Shown here piece after piece: positions 31,701 through 39,729 of a stretch of DNA of 40,556 bases. The position numbers were made by a program, and so were the translations under genes. This DNA is from an uncultured Eubacterium sp. Lineage in GTDB: Bacteria; Bacillota; Clostridia; Lachnospirales; Lachnospiraceae. Numbering within the stretch: position 1 is the stretch's first letter; every line of letters starts with the position of its first letter. The notes beneath the pieces were generated by a model that searched no databases, was not told the DNA's origin, and was given only the letters and a program-made list of their open reading frames with translations. The stretch covers positions 1 to 40,556 of the forward strand of contig CAKRIZ010000017.1 in NCBI GenBank assembly GCA_934351445.1, written 5' to 3'.

Positions 31701-32544
31701 AGGTACTTTATATTTATGTGCGACACCGATCGGAAATCTTGAGGATATCACCTACCGCGTGCTGCGCACATTAAAGGAAGTGGATCTGATCGCAGCAGAA
31801 GATACGAGAAATTCCCTGAAGCTGTTAAACCATTTTGAGATTCACACACCAATGACGAGTTATCATGAATATAATAAAATCGAAAAAGCTTATCAGCTCG
31901 TTGATCAGCTGCGGCAGGGAAAAAATATTGCACTGATCACAGACGCGGGGACACCCGGGATCTCTGATCCGGGAGAAGATCTCGTGCGGATCGCGCTTGA
32001 GGAAGGGCAGCATGTGACATCACTGCCCGGTGCGGCTGCCTGTATCACAGCGCTCACCATGTCCGGACAGCAGACAAGACGGTTTGCGTTTGAGGCATTT
32101 TTGCCACGTGAGAAAAAGGAACGGGCGAAGGTACTCGAGGAATTAAAGGATGAGACGCGCACGATCATTCTCTATGAAGCACCGCATCATCTGGTCGCGA
32201 CTCTGACACAGTTGCGCGAGACGCTTGGAAACCGGTCGGTCTCGCTGTGCAGGGAGCTCACAAAGAAATATGAAGATGTTCAAAAAACGACATTAGATGA
32301 TGTCTTATTATACTATAAGGACAATGAGCCGCGGGGCGAATATGTCCTTGTGATTGCGGGCAGAGACCGACGCGAACTGGAAGCCGAGGCACAGCGCGCG
32401 TGGGAGCAGATGACGATTGGTGAACACATGGCAATCTACGAAGCGAAGGATATACCCAGAAAAGAGGCGATGAAGCTGGTCGCCAAAGACCGGGGTATAT
32501 CCAAACGTGAAGTCTATCAGGCATTGCTGGATGCAGATGCCTGA
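31690..32544 (+). CDS. rsmI: 16S rRNA (cytidine-1402-2'-O)-methyltransferase
   Basis: The 284-residue tetrapyrrole-methylase-fold enzyme performs the ribose methylation at C1402 in the ribosomal P site. Signatures are LYLCATPIGNLEDITYRVLRTLKEVD at the start, AEDTRNSLKLL, TDAGTPGISDPG (about 83-94), SLPGAAACITAL and FEAFLPR. The C-terminal domain ends KDIPRKEAMKLVAKDRGISKREVY, as in full-length RsmI. The start was set at ATG 31690, which overlaps the trmN6 stop by 11 bp and gives the typical N terminus. It is tail-to-tail with the DUF885 gene, overlapping it by 28 bp. Confidence 0.95.
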   Translation: MDTRGTLYLCATPIGNLEDITYRVLRTLKEVDLIAAEDTRNSLKLLNHFEIHTPMTSYHEYNKIEKAYQLVDQLRQGKNIALITDAGTPGISDPGEDLVRIALEEGQHVTSLPGAAACITALTMSGQQTRRFAFEAFLPREKKERAKVLEELKDETRTIILYEAPHHLVATLTQLRETLGNRSVSLCRELTKKYEDVQKTTLDDVLLYYKDNEPRGEYVLVIAGRDRRELEAEAQRAWEQMTIGEHMAIYEAKDIPRKEAMKLVAKDRGISKREVYQALLDADA

Positions 32545-34325
32545 GGATAATATAAGGGCAGATAATTTTTAATAATCGAGAAAGGTGCAGGACCGATTGC
32601 GAGCAGTGCCTGATGAAATGCTTTGTCATTATAATCAGGACCGAAGCGGGTCATTGCATCTTTTTTAAGTTCCAGAAATTCGAGATAACCGACATAATAC
32701 TTTAAGTAGTTGGCGGGAGTCTCTACGATAAGTTCATACACATGATCCGCAGTCTCAACGGAAGTGATACCATAATCAGAGAGAAATTCGAGTACGACAT
32801 CACGGTTCCATCCTTCATGGTGTATACCGATATCTATGGATGCATAGAGGCTGAGTGTAGCAGCGGCGTTGAGCTGCAGCGCATGTGCGAGTGACGGATC
32901 TAAGCCGGCATAGTCATAGGAGCACATCTCAACATAAGTTGCCCATCCTTCGGTATATCCGCCGAAGGACATGATGTGCCGCAGCGGAGAGAGATTCTGT
33001 TCATAGGAAAAGACTGTCTCGTATAGATGTCCGGGATAGCCTTCGTGAGCCAGCGTGGTAAACAATTCCAGGTCAGTCCTTTCATAAGCCGGGTTAATGT
33101 AGATGTTGTTCTCATCCGGATCATCCATTGGCGCAGTCAGATAGAATGCCGGGGATAGAAATGACTGCATGGCAGGCTCTACCGTCTTGATCTCATAGGA
33201 ATGCTCAGGAGCCTGCGGAAAGTCATGGCTCATGCATTCCTTTAAGTGTTCGACCATCTGCTGCGGGGTATTCCACATTAAGTTCACGCTAGACATAGAG
33301 GACAATATATCTGGGTTTGATCTGATTATTTTTGCTAATTGAGACAAATTAGATTGTCTTTTTAACGCAATCATTTCATTTAATTCATCCACAGTCCGGG
33401 AACTGGCAGTAGATTTTTTCACGAGATAGGCATAGTAGTCATCGCCGTGTGGGAGCTGGCACAGGCCGCCATCGTGTGTGGATGTGCTGCGCAGCCGGGA
33501 GAGACATTCGCGCAGTGATTCATAGGCAGGAACCAGGCAGCCTTCGATCAATGCGTCGTGTTCACGCAGATAGTTCATGCGGTCATCCGGTGAGAGCCCG
33601 GAGACAGTTTGCAGTTTGTCCGGAAAGGTCTCCCGCAGACAGTTGAATGCCGGTTCTGTGAGCAGGGAGGATATCTGCCGGGAGATCGCATCGGCAGCGA
33701 ATGTGGGCATGAACAGCCCCTTTGCAGCTTTGCGTTCTTCAAAATCGATAATTTGTGAGAAATAGGCGGGTGCACTGTCGATCAATGCGAGGTAATCTTC
33801 GATATCGTTACGGCAGCGGAAGGTGTATTCTGCGAGTAGGATAGGCAGTTCGGCCTGTATACCGCTGATCGCGCCGAGTGGCTCCCCGTAATCATAATAG
33901 TCACAGCCTTCGAGATTGCGGTCGAGTGTATATGTAACAATATCATAGGTCAGCCGGTCATCTACGGATAGGGATGCATAATCATACCGGTCAAGGGCTG
34001 CACGGATATTCTCGCAGGACAGGCGCGTAGCAAAACGGTCCGCCTCAGATAAGGAACCGAGCGAGATATCATAGTCCTCAATGCCGTAATTTGACGGCTC
34101 TGCCAGTGTGTAATGCAGCGCGAGCGTATCCGATGCGAGCTGTTCCTGGAATAACCGCTGTGTGTAGGAGGAAAAGTCCGGCTGCTTTTTCGCTTGTATA
34201 GAGGAAAAAGCGGACATACCGCAGGTAAAGAGTATGGCAATGCACAGTCCCAGACTCAGCAGCCGGAGTTCCCATGAGATTTTTTTATCAACTTTTTTTT
34301 GAAATGAGATTTTATGAATGATCAT
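32517..34325 (-). CDS. DUF885 family protein, probable secreted metallopeptidase-like
   Basis: The 602-residue protein has an N-terminal membrane/signal segment (about 22-42, LLSLGLCIAILFTCGMSAF) and an extracytoplasmic body of the DUF885 family (COG4805). The family motif HEGYPGH lies near residue 423 (LAHEGYPGHLYE) and resembles a zinc-binding HExxH site, followed by the conserved FGGYTEGWATYVE. DUF885 members are thought to be peptidases, but this is not established. The start is uncertain: AAAGGG lies only 2 nt from ATG 34325. The last 28 bases overlap rsmI in antiparallel orientation. Confidence 0.82.
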   Translation of the reverse strand: MIIHKISFQKKVDKKISWELRLLSLGLCIAILFTCGMSAFSSIQAKKQPDFSSYTQRLFQEQLASDTLALHYTLAEPSNYGIEDYDISLGSLSEADRFATRLSCENIRAALDRYDYASLSVDDRLTYDIVTYTLDRNLEGCDYYDYGEPLGAISGIQAELPILLAEYTFRCRNDIEDYLALIDSAPAYFSQIIDFEERKAAKGLFMPTFAADAISRQISSLLTEPAFNCLRETFPDKLQTVSGLSPDDRMNYLREHDALIEGCLVPAYESLRECLSRLRSTSTHDGGLCQLPHGDDYYAYLVKKSTASSRTVDELNEMIALKRQSNLSQLAKIIRSNPDILSSMSSVNLMWNTPQQMVEHLKECMSHDFPQAPEHSYEIKTVEPAMQSFLSPAFYLTAPMDDPDENNIYINPAYERTDLELFTTLAHEGYPGHLYETVFSYEQNLSPLRHIMSFGGYTEGWATYVEMCSYDYAGLDPSLAHALQLNAAATLSLYASIDIGIHHEGWNRDVVLEFLSDYGITSVETADHVYELIVETPANYLKYYVGYLEFLELKKDAMTRFGPDYNDKAFHQALLAIGPAPFSIIKNYLPLYYPQASASSNA

Positions 34326-34432
34326 TGCCCTTTCTGTGGGACTATGCTAAAATAGAACCCTAATTCTTATGTCTTTAGATTCTATGTGTCGAATCCCTAT
34401 CCTATGAATAAAAGTAGAGGGAGGACATGCAT

Positions 34433-37144
34433 ATGAACAACTATCGCCCGGGATCAGGGCGAATGAGTATGATGGCGGGCAGCATACTGCTCGCGGTATG
34501 CCTGATGTTTTGCGAAGCACCGGCTGCAGCGGATTCACATCAGGATCTGTATCAGGAAAATCTGCAATTTGATTCCAAAGGCAATTTAAAAATGACAACA
34601 CATGATAAAAAGGCCACTGGAGGTGTCAGGTATCGAACGATCGGATGGACGATCAAGCGCTGGCCGGGGAAAGTATCTGCTGTGCAGTGTGCCCGTGTCA
34701 GGTTAGCACAGGCGGGGGCATCTTATGCTGACCCTGCTGACCCTGCGTATGTATACACCCGGTTTGTGTGTGATAAGCAGGATATCTTTGCGCGCATCGG
34801 CGAAGCATCTGCAGATTGGCAGATCGAGCTATATCAAGCAGGCGGCATGGTCTATCTGGATGCGGTCATGACGGTTGTCGAGGACGGAAAGGCACTTGGC
34901 TGGATGGATAAAGACGGTGCGTTGCATGGAGAAGTCTACACGACGGCAGAAGGTATCATGAATGCCAGAGACTGGACAGATGCAGAAGGGCTGCGCACGC
35001 ATTTCAATAAAACGGTATATTTTCCGGCGATTCCGGAGATGATTGAGCTGCCAAAGGAAATCATGTGGGAGGATGAACTCCGTCTGGTCTATGGCGAGGG
35101 TGCATGTGGGCAAAATGAGGCTGCGATTACGTCAGTACCGCTCGATACACCGGAATTCAACACAATACAGGGTATTCCGACTGGCGAACAGGCCGCGGTG
35201 CATGGTTCACTGCAAAAATATTTTTATGAATGCATGCTCAGACACTATCATGGTCTAGTAACGGTTCCGGTTACGCTGAATGTGACATACACATATACAT
35301 ATATGACAGAGGATGGACCTGCAAAAGGAAGCTATCAGACACAGATGACATTGTATGTCAGTCGGCCGTATTCTTATTATCGCATTCTGGAACTGCAGTT
35401 GTATGCGTTGGAGCGTGTGCGCGTGGAAAATGAGGCGCTGCCAGCGGGTATGGTGGAATGTGACCGGTTGTATATGCCAAAGGTCGATCTGCTGCGGGAT
35501 CAGGATGGTTATCTGGAGATTCCGTATTTTTCAGGAAGTGTGTATGGCGGAGATCTCTCCGAGGGCGCATGTCTGACAATGGATCAGCTACAGCAGACAG
35601 CAGAAAATATCGCCGGAGATGTGCGTGTGCGAAACGACCGGTTTGTGATTGATGGTGAGACGGTTCTGTGCGATGGGTATGTCTATCGTGAGGCACCGGA
35701 GCCGGTGCGCCAGACAGGAACAAGGCGGCAGCGCTTCTGTTCGCAGGAGCTGATGATCCCACATACAAAACGCAATGACTGTTATCAGACACAGGCATGG
35801 GCAGTATACCGCAATCTATATGGAAAGGGCTATAAACGAAAGCCTGTGATGCAGGTGAACGATGTGACGGTGCATACACCGGTTGTCTGCAAGGGAGGTA
35901 TGACCGATGACCGGGCACATAATCAGCAGATTGTGCCGACAAAGTATCTGTCATTGGTGCTGGGGCGGCCGTTTACTGTCGGGATATCGACGTATGGCAC
36001 ACATAGGGACCTGCCCGGTTACGGAGAGAGAGATTATGAGAAATATGTCAGCCGCCGCCAGATCCGTTTCCCATTCGCCGTCTATATAGGCATGACAGCC
36101 TATCAGCCGGATACATGGATTGATCTGCCGGTTGGAAATCAGCAGTTTTACCTTCCGCCCGGTGTCAGGGAAGGTGACTATCGCATCCGCTACCGGACAT
36201 TGGCACAGAACGTGGCTGCCGCGAGGGGCGGCATAGATCGAAATGGCGCGCTGGCGAATCTGGAATTATCAGAATATGGAGCGTATGATGAACTGACGGT
36301 CACGGTCATAGGGCGTATGTATGATCTGGCGATTACGGATATTGTCGACTATCCGCGTTGGCGCAGTGTCTTTTATCATGCAGATGGAACCGCAAAAGGC
36401 ACTGCATACTGGGTGGGGAGAAATGATCCGGATGGAATACCGGTCGCTGCACGTGCGCAGAGCGGTATTCTTCCGATATTATCCGGAGAACACCCATACA
36501 ACCGGTCTGTGCATGCGGTCGGACTGGGATATCGGATAAAGCTGCAGTTAAAAACGATCGGCAATATGCGTGATGCCGGATCGCAGGTGATTGGTCTGCC
36601 TGCCTATTATTATATCTCACGCGATGGAACGGAGCGCAAACGGGTGCATCTCTATCAAAAGCAGGATCTGACGCCCGTGTATCAGAGAATCATTTTTACC
36701 CCAGCGAACCGCCGGTTTATCGCTGTTCGTGAGCGGAATGTTGCTGACCCGCTGGCCTGTGCACAGTCGATACAGGTATGGAATGGGGAATATCAGTTAC
36801 CGGCCGATCTGCAGATTGCGGATGCAGATCTGGATCTGGATGCTTATATCCGCAGCCATGGTGGCCGGATCAGTCAGGCTGAGCCGATTTTTTATAGAGA
36901 TGGCTATCTGCTCGTGCAGTTTGAACTCCAATCCTATCCGGCTCAGACTGGTGTGGCGCACCTGAGTTATGCGAATAGTGAAAATGCCAGCCGTGGATAC
37001 TGTAATATGTGGCAGCTACAGGGCTTTTCACATACACGGAGTGATCAGCAGGGACATACATATTCGTTTGAGGATGGCGATTGTCTGCTATTTGATATCA
37101 GATATAACCTGCACATGGACTATGAGAGCTGGGGCACGCATTGA
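34433..37144 (+). CDS. Large secreted protein of unknown function
   Basis: The 903-residue protein has a signal peptide (MSMMAGSILLAVCLMFCEAPAAA, cleavage probably near residue 34). The mature part is Tyr-rich and likely all-beta (for example GVRYRTIGWTIKRWPG near 60; VTLNVTYTYTYMTEDGPAKG; GEREYEKYVSRRQIRFPFAVYIG region). No LPxTG anchor, transmembrane helix or catalytic motif is recognised, so it appears to be released or loosely bound. ATG at 34433 has GGAGG 8 nt upstream; another ATG 6 bases earlier is too close to it. It resembles clostridial surface proteins with a DUF5704-like start, but I am unsure of that label. Confidence 0.75.
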   Translation: MNNYRPGSGRMSMMAGSILLAVCLMFCEAPAAADSHQDLYQENLQFDSKGNLKMTTHDKKATGGVRYRTIGWTIKRWPGKVSAVQCARVRLAQAGASYADPADPAYVYTRFVCDKQDIFARIGEASADWQIELYQAGGMVYLDAVMTVVEDGKALGWMDKDGALHGEVYTTAEGIMNARDWTDAEGLRTHFNKTVYFPAIPEMIELPKEIMWEDELRLVYGEGACGQNEAAITSVPLDTPEFNTIQGIPTGEQAAVHGSLQKYFYECMLRHYHGLVTVPVTLNVTYTYTYMTEDGPAKGSYQTQMTLYVSRPYSYYRILELQLYALERVRVENEALPAGMVECDRLYMPKVDLLRDQDGYLEIPYFSGSVYGGDLSEGACLTMDQLQQTAENIAGDVRVRNDRFVIDGETVLCDGYVYREAPEPVRQTGTRRQRFCSQELMIPHTKRNDCYQTQAWAVYRNLYGKGYKRKPVMQVNDVTVHTPVVCKGGMTDDRAHNQQIVPTKYLSLVLGRPFTVGISTYGTHRDLPGYGERDYEKYVSRRQIRFPFAVYIGMTAYQPDTWIDLPVGNQQFYLPPGVREGDYRIRYRTLAQNVAAARGGIDRNGALANLELSEYGAYDELTVTVIGRMYDLAITDIVDYPRWRSVFYHADGTAKGTAYWVGRNDPDGIPVAARAQSGILPILSGEHPYNRSVHAVGLGYRIKLQLKTIGNMRDAGSQVIGLPAYYYISRDGTERKRVHLYQKQDLTPVYQRIIFTPANRRFIAVRERNVADPLACAQSIQVWNGEYQLPADLQIADADLDLDAYIRSHGGRISQAEPIFYRDGYLLVQFELQSYPAQTGVAHLSYANSENASRGYCNMWQLQGFSHTRSDQQGHTYSFEDGDCLLFDIRYNLHMDYESWGTH

Positions 37145-37155
37145 GGGCGATGGAG

Positions 37156-37683
37156 CTAGAGCATCGTATGTGCCAGAAATACGCTCATACATATACCGGA
37201 TAGTGTGGCGAGCAGGGCGCATGGCAATGTCCATCTGGTTTTTCGGATACGGACGGACATGAAATAGACGGACATAGTATAGAAAACTGCTTCTGTACAG
37301 CTTAGCATGATTGAGACGCCGAGTCCTGGCAGGGAATCCGTGCCGTATTCCTTGAATATATCGAGCGCGAGTCCGGTGGCAGCAGACGAAGAAAACAGTT
37401 TGACCAATGCCACGGACAGTAGCTCCGGGGGAAAAGAGAACTGTTCACAGACTGGAGTCAGCAACCCGGCAAACCACAGCAGAAAGCCACTGGCGCGGAG
37501 AATGCCGACGGCGATCATCAGACCGATCAGTGTCGGCAGAATCTGCACGACGATCTTCAATCCACGCACAGCACCGTGGATAAATGCATCATATACATTA
37601 CAACCTGTGAGTAACCCATATCCGACAATGACAAAAATCAGCAGAGGGATCATGGCATCCGATAAAAACAGCAAAACAGACAT
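37156..37683 (-). CDS. spmB: Spore maturation protein B
   Basis: The 175-residue membrane protein of the nucleoside-recognition Gate family has about five hydrophobic helices. SpmB hallmarks are the N-terminal FLSDAMIPLLIFVIVGYGLLTGCNVYDAFIHGA, then ILPTLIGLMIAVGILRASG, then the late PGLGVSIMLSCTEAVFYTMSVYF. SpmA and SpmB help dehydrate the spore core. AAGGAG lies 5 nt before the ATG. It is transcribed away from spmA, whereas in Bacillus spmA and spmB are adjacent and co-directional. It converges with the large secreted protein gene (11-bp gap). Confidence 0.92.
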   Translation of the reverse strand: MSVLLFLSDAMIPLLIFVIVGYGLLTGCNVYDAFIHGAVRGLKIVVQILPTLIGLMIAVGILRASGFLLWFAGLLTPVCEQFSFPPELLSVALVKLFSSSAATGLALDIFKEYGTDSLPGLGVSIMLSCTEAVFYTMSVYFMSVRIRKTRWTLPCALLATLSGICMSVFLAHTML

Positions 37684-37832
37684 AATAGCTCCTTATCCTA
37701 TTAGCGTTACTTCGTATTAATATATGAAGCGCAGCAAAAAGGGTTCTTAAGGCTGCAGCGTGTGAACGATCATACAACAGATGCATATATATAAGATAAT
37801 GGTGATTGAAGATCAGTCGGGGTAGGGTGTAT

Positions 37833-38441
37833 ATGAATTATTTATGGGGAGCTATGATTGCGATAGGTATCCTGTTTGGTGCATTTCACGGAGGATTCGG
37901 TCAGATCTCGTCTGCGGCAGTGGATGCAGCAAAGGAAGCAGTAGATCTGGCGATTACGATGGCAGGTGTGATTGCCATGTGGACAGGACTCATGGAGATC
38001 GCGCAGGAGACCGGTATGCTCGCGGCATGTACGAGACGGCTGCGGCCGGTACTGCGTTTCCTGTTTCCCAGGCTGTCACAGGATAGCCGTGCGAATGAGC
38101 TGATTGCGACCAATTTTATGGCAAATATCTTTGGACTGGGCTGGGCAGCGACTCCGGCGGGGCTTGAGGCGATGCAGCAGCTGCAGCTGCTCTCCGGAGA
38201 GAAAAAAGATGTGGCGAGTGCCGAGATGTGTACCTTTCTCGTACTCAATATCTCATCCTTGCAGCTCATCCCAGTCAATATGATTGCGTACCGCAGTCAA
38301 TATGGCAGTGTCAGTCCAACGGCGGTTGTCGGCCCTGGAATACTGGCGACGTGTGTGAGTACGCTGGTAGCGGTTGTTTTGTGCAGAATGATGTATTATT
38401 ATGAATTAAAAATAAGGGCAAAGAGAACATTGTCAGATTAA
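37833..38441 (+). CDS. spmA: Spore maturation protein A
   Basis: The 202-residue Gate-family membrane protein is the partner of SpmB. Typical sequences are MNYLWGAMIAIGILFGAF at the start, MAGVIAMWTGLMEIAQETGM, the central LIATNFMANIFGLGWAATPAGLEAM, and FLVLNISSLQLIPVNMIAYRSQYGS. The start was set at ATG 37833, the family's usual N terminus, though only a weak GTAGGGTG site precedes it. The 149-bp region shared with divergent spmB should carry both promoters; no clear sporulation sigma-factor site could be fixed by eye. Confidence 0.92.
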   Translation: MNYLWGAMIAIGILFGAFHGGFGQISSAAVDAAKEAVDLAITMAGVIAMWTGLMEIAQETGMLAACTRRLRPVLRFLFPRLSQDSRANELIATNFMANIFGLGWAATPAGLEAMQQLQLLSGEKKDVASAEMCTFLVLNISSLQLIPVNMIAYRSQYGSVSPTAVVGPGILATCVSTLVAVVLCRMMYYYELKIRAKRTLSD

Positions 38442-38511
38442 AAAAAATAGGATAGTATAGTACTAACGTATGATAAAAATTATGAAATCTGCCATTAGGG
38501 AGGTGTTGGTG

Positions 38512-39240
38512 ATGTCAGAAGCAGTTGAAACATTGAAACAGATGGTGAAGGAATCAAACAGAATCGTATTTTTTGGTGGCGCAGGAGTCAGCACGGAGAG
38601 CGGTATACCAGATTTCCGGAGTGTGGATGGACTCTATAACCAGTCCTATGATTATCCGCCGGAGACGATTCTCAGCCACAGCTTTTATATGCAAAAGCCG
38701 GAAGAATTTTATCGGTTTTACAGGGATAAGATGCTCTGTCTGGATGTCGAACCGAATGTGACGCACAAGGTGCTGGCACGGTTGGAGGAAGCCGGAAAGC
38801 TGACATCCGTTGTGACACAGAATATAGACGGGCTGCATCAGGCAGCAGGTTCTAAGCGCGTGTGGGAGCTGCATGGCAGTGTGCATCGCAATTATTGCCA
38901 GCATTGTGGGAAAGCGTTTGATGCGCGTTATATCCTTGAGTCACCTGATCCGGTGCCGGTCTGTGATGCATGTGGAGGCAGGGTGAAGCCGGATGTCGTA
39001 CTCTATGAAGAGGGACTCGACGAATATACCATGCAGCAGGCGATCCATGATATCAGCCATGCGGACATGCTCATTGTCGGCGGTACATCGCTTGCGGTCT
39101 ATCCGGCAGCGGGACTGATCGATTATTACCGGGGACATAAGCTTGTGCTGATCAACAAATCAGCGACACCAATGGACAGCCGTGCGGATCTGGTCATTCA
39201 GGATAGTCTGGGGGCGGTATTCAGACAGCTTGATGTATAA
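38512..39240 (+). CDS. cobB: NAD-dependent protein deacylase (sirtuin)
   Basis: The 242-residue Sir2 enzyme removes acyl groups from lysines while consuming NAD. The NAD-binding GAGVSTESGIPDFRS (23-37), QNIDGLHQAAGS, the catalytic His of ELHGSVH (about 120), two zinc-binding Cys pairs (YCQHC and VCDAC, about 128-160) and the late GTSLAVYPAAGL are all intact. The start was set at ATG 38512, with GGGAGG 8 nt upstream; the longer frame from 38470 is not supported. It is followed 14 bp later by the DUF951 gene in the same operon. Confidence 0.94.
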   Translation: MSEAVETLKQMVKESNRIVFFGGAGVSTESGIPDFRSVDGLYNQSYDYPPETILSHSFYMQKPEEFYRFYRDKMLCLDVEPNVTHKVLARLEEAGKLTSVVTQNIDGLHQAAGSKRVWELHGSVHRNYCQHCGKAFDARYILESPDPVPVCDACGGRVKPDVVLYEEGLDEYTMQQAIHDISHADMLIVGGTSLAVYPAAGLIDYYRGHKLVLINKSATPMDSRADLVIQDSLGAVFRQLDV

Positions 39241-39254
39241 TTAAAGGAAGTGCT

Positions 39255-39434
39255 ATGGAATATAAGGTAGGAGATATCGTAACATTAAAAAAAGGACATC
39301 CCTGTGGAAGCCATGACTGGAAGATCCTGCGTGTTGGCGCAGATTTCCGGCTGGAGTGTCAGGGCTGTGGCCATCAGATCATGATCGCGCGCAAAATCGT
39401 GGAGAAAAATACGAGGGATCTGAAAAGTATGTAG
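39255..39434 (+). CDS. yyzM: DUF951 family small protein (YyzM-like)
   Basis: The 59-residue protein, MEYKVGDIVTLKKGHPCGSH and onward, matches the DUF951 family of Firmicutes. It has a C-G-S-H early motif and a CQGCGHQ motif, so four conserved Cys/His positions could bind zinc. AAAGGA lies 6 nt before the ATG. It is co-transcribed with the sirtuin and closed by a terminator at 39510. Function is not known. Confidence 0.85.
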   Translation: MEYKVGDIVTLKKGHPCGSHDWKILRVGADFRLECQGCGHQIMIARKIVEKNTRDLKSM

Positions 39435-39470
39435 GAAACAGCAAAAAGAGTGCGAAATATTATAAAAAAC

Positions 39471-39482
39471 GTAACAGTTCAG
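39471..39482 (+). repeat. Repeat-end-like motif
   Basis: GTAACAGTTCAG differs by one base from the left end of the MITE-like repeat at 3590 (GTAACTGTTCAG). A matching partner end was not found nearby, so it may be a relic or chance. Confidence 0.3.
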
Positions 39483-39509
39483 CCCGCAATGTCATTTAGT
39501 TAAGTTACA

Positions 39510-39547
39510 GGGTTAGTCCTGAATTGTAGGTCTAACCCAAATTTTTT
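39510..39547 (+). terminator. Rho-independent terminator of the sirtuin-DUF951 operon
   Basis: GGGTTAG (39510-39516) pairs with CTAACCC (39532-39538), extended by an inner CCT/AGG after one T-T mismatch, followed by T6 at 39542-39547. The remainder of the gap from 39435 to 39729 holds no gene. Confidence 0.78.
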
Positions 39548-39671
39548 CAAAAAAGCTACCCAAAGGGTTGACATAGGGTGCAAAATGCAGAAATTGCGGT
39601 GTTCGTGTCGTATCGTAAGAGGTTAGCGAAAATAATCGTGTTGATTAGTGCAAAAATTCAAGAAAATTTCA

Positions 39672-39700
39672 TTGGTTTTTACACGAATATCTGATATACT
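39672..39700 (+). promoter_or_regulatory. Promoter of the AAA ATPase gene
   Basis: TATACT (39695-39700) has a weak -35 (TTGGTT, 39672-39677) at 17 nt. GAGGAGG (39716-39722) follows, 7 nt from the ATG. Confidence 0.55.
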
Positions 39701-39729
39701 GTGGTCAGTACCTTTGAGGAGGACTGCTT

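Noticed and set aside
37745..37832. Sporulation sigma-E-like box (CATACAAC near 37780) before spmA
   Set aside because: No matching -35 element at the right distance could be found by eye.
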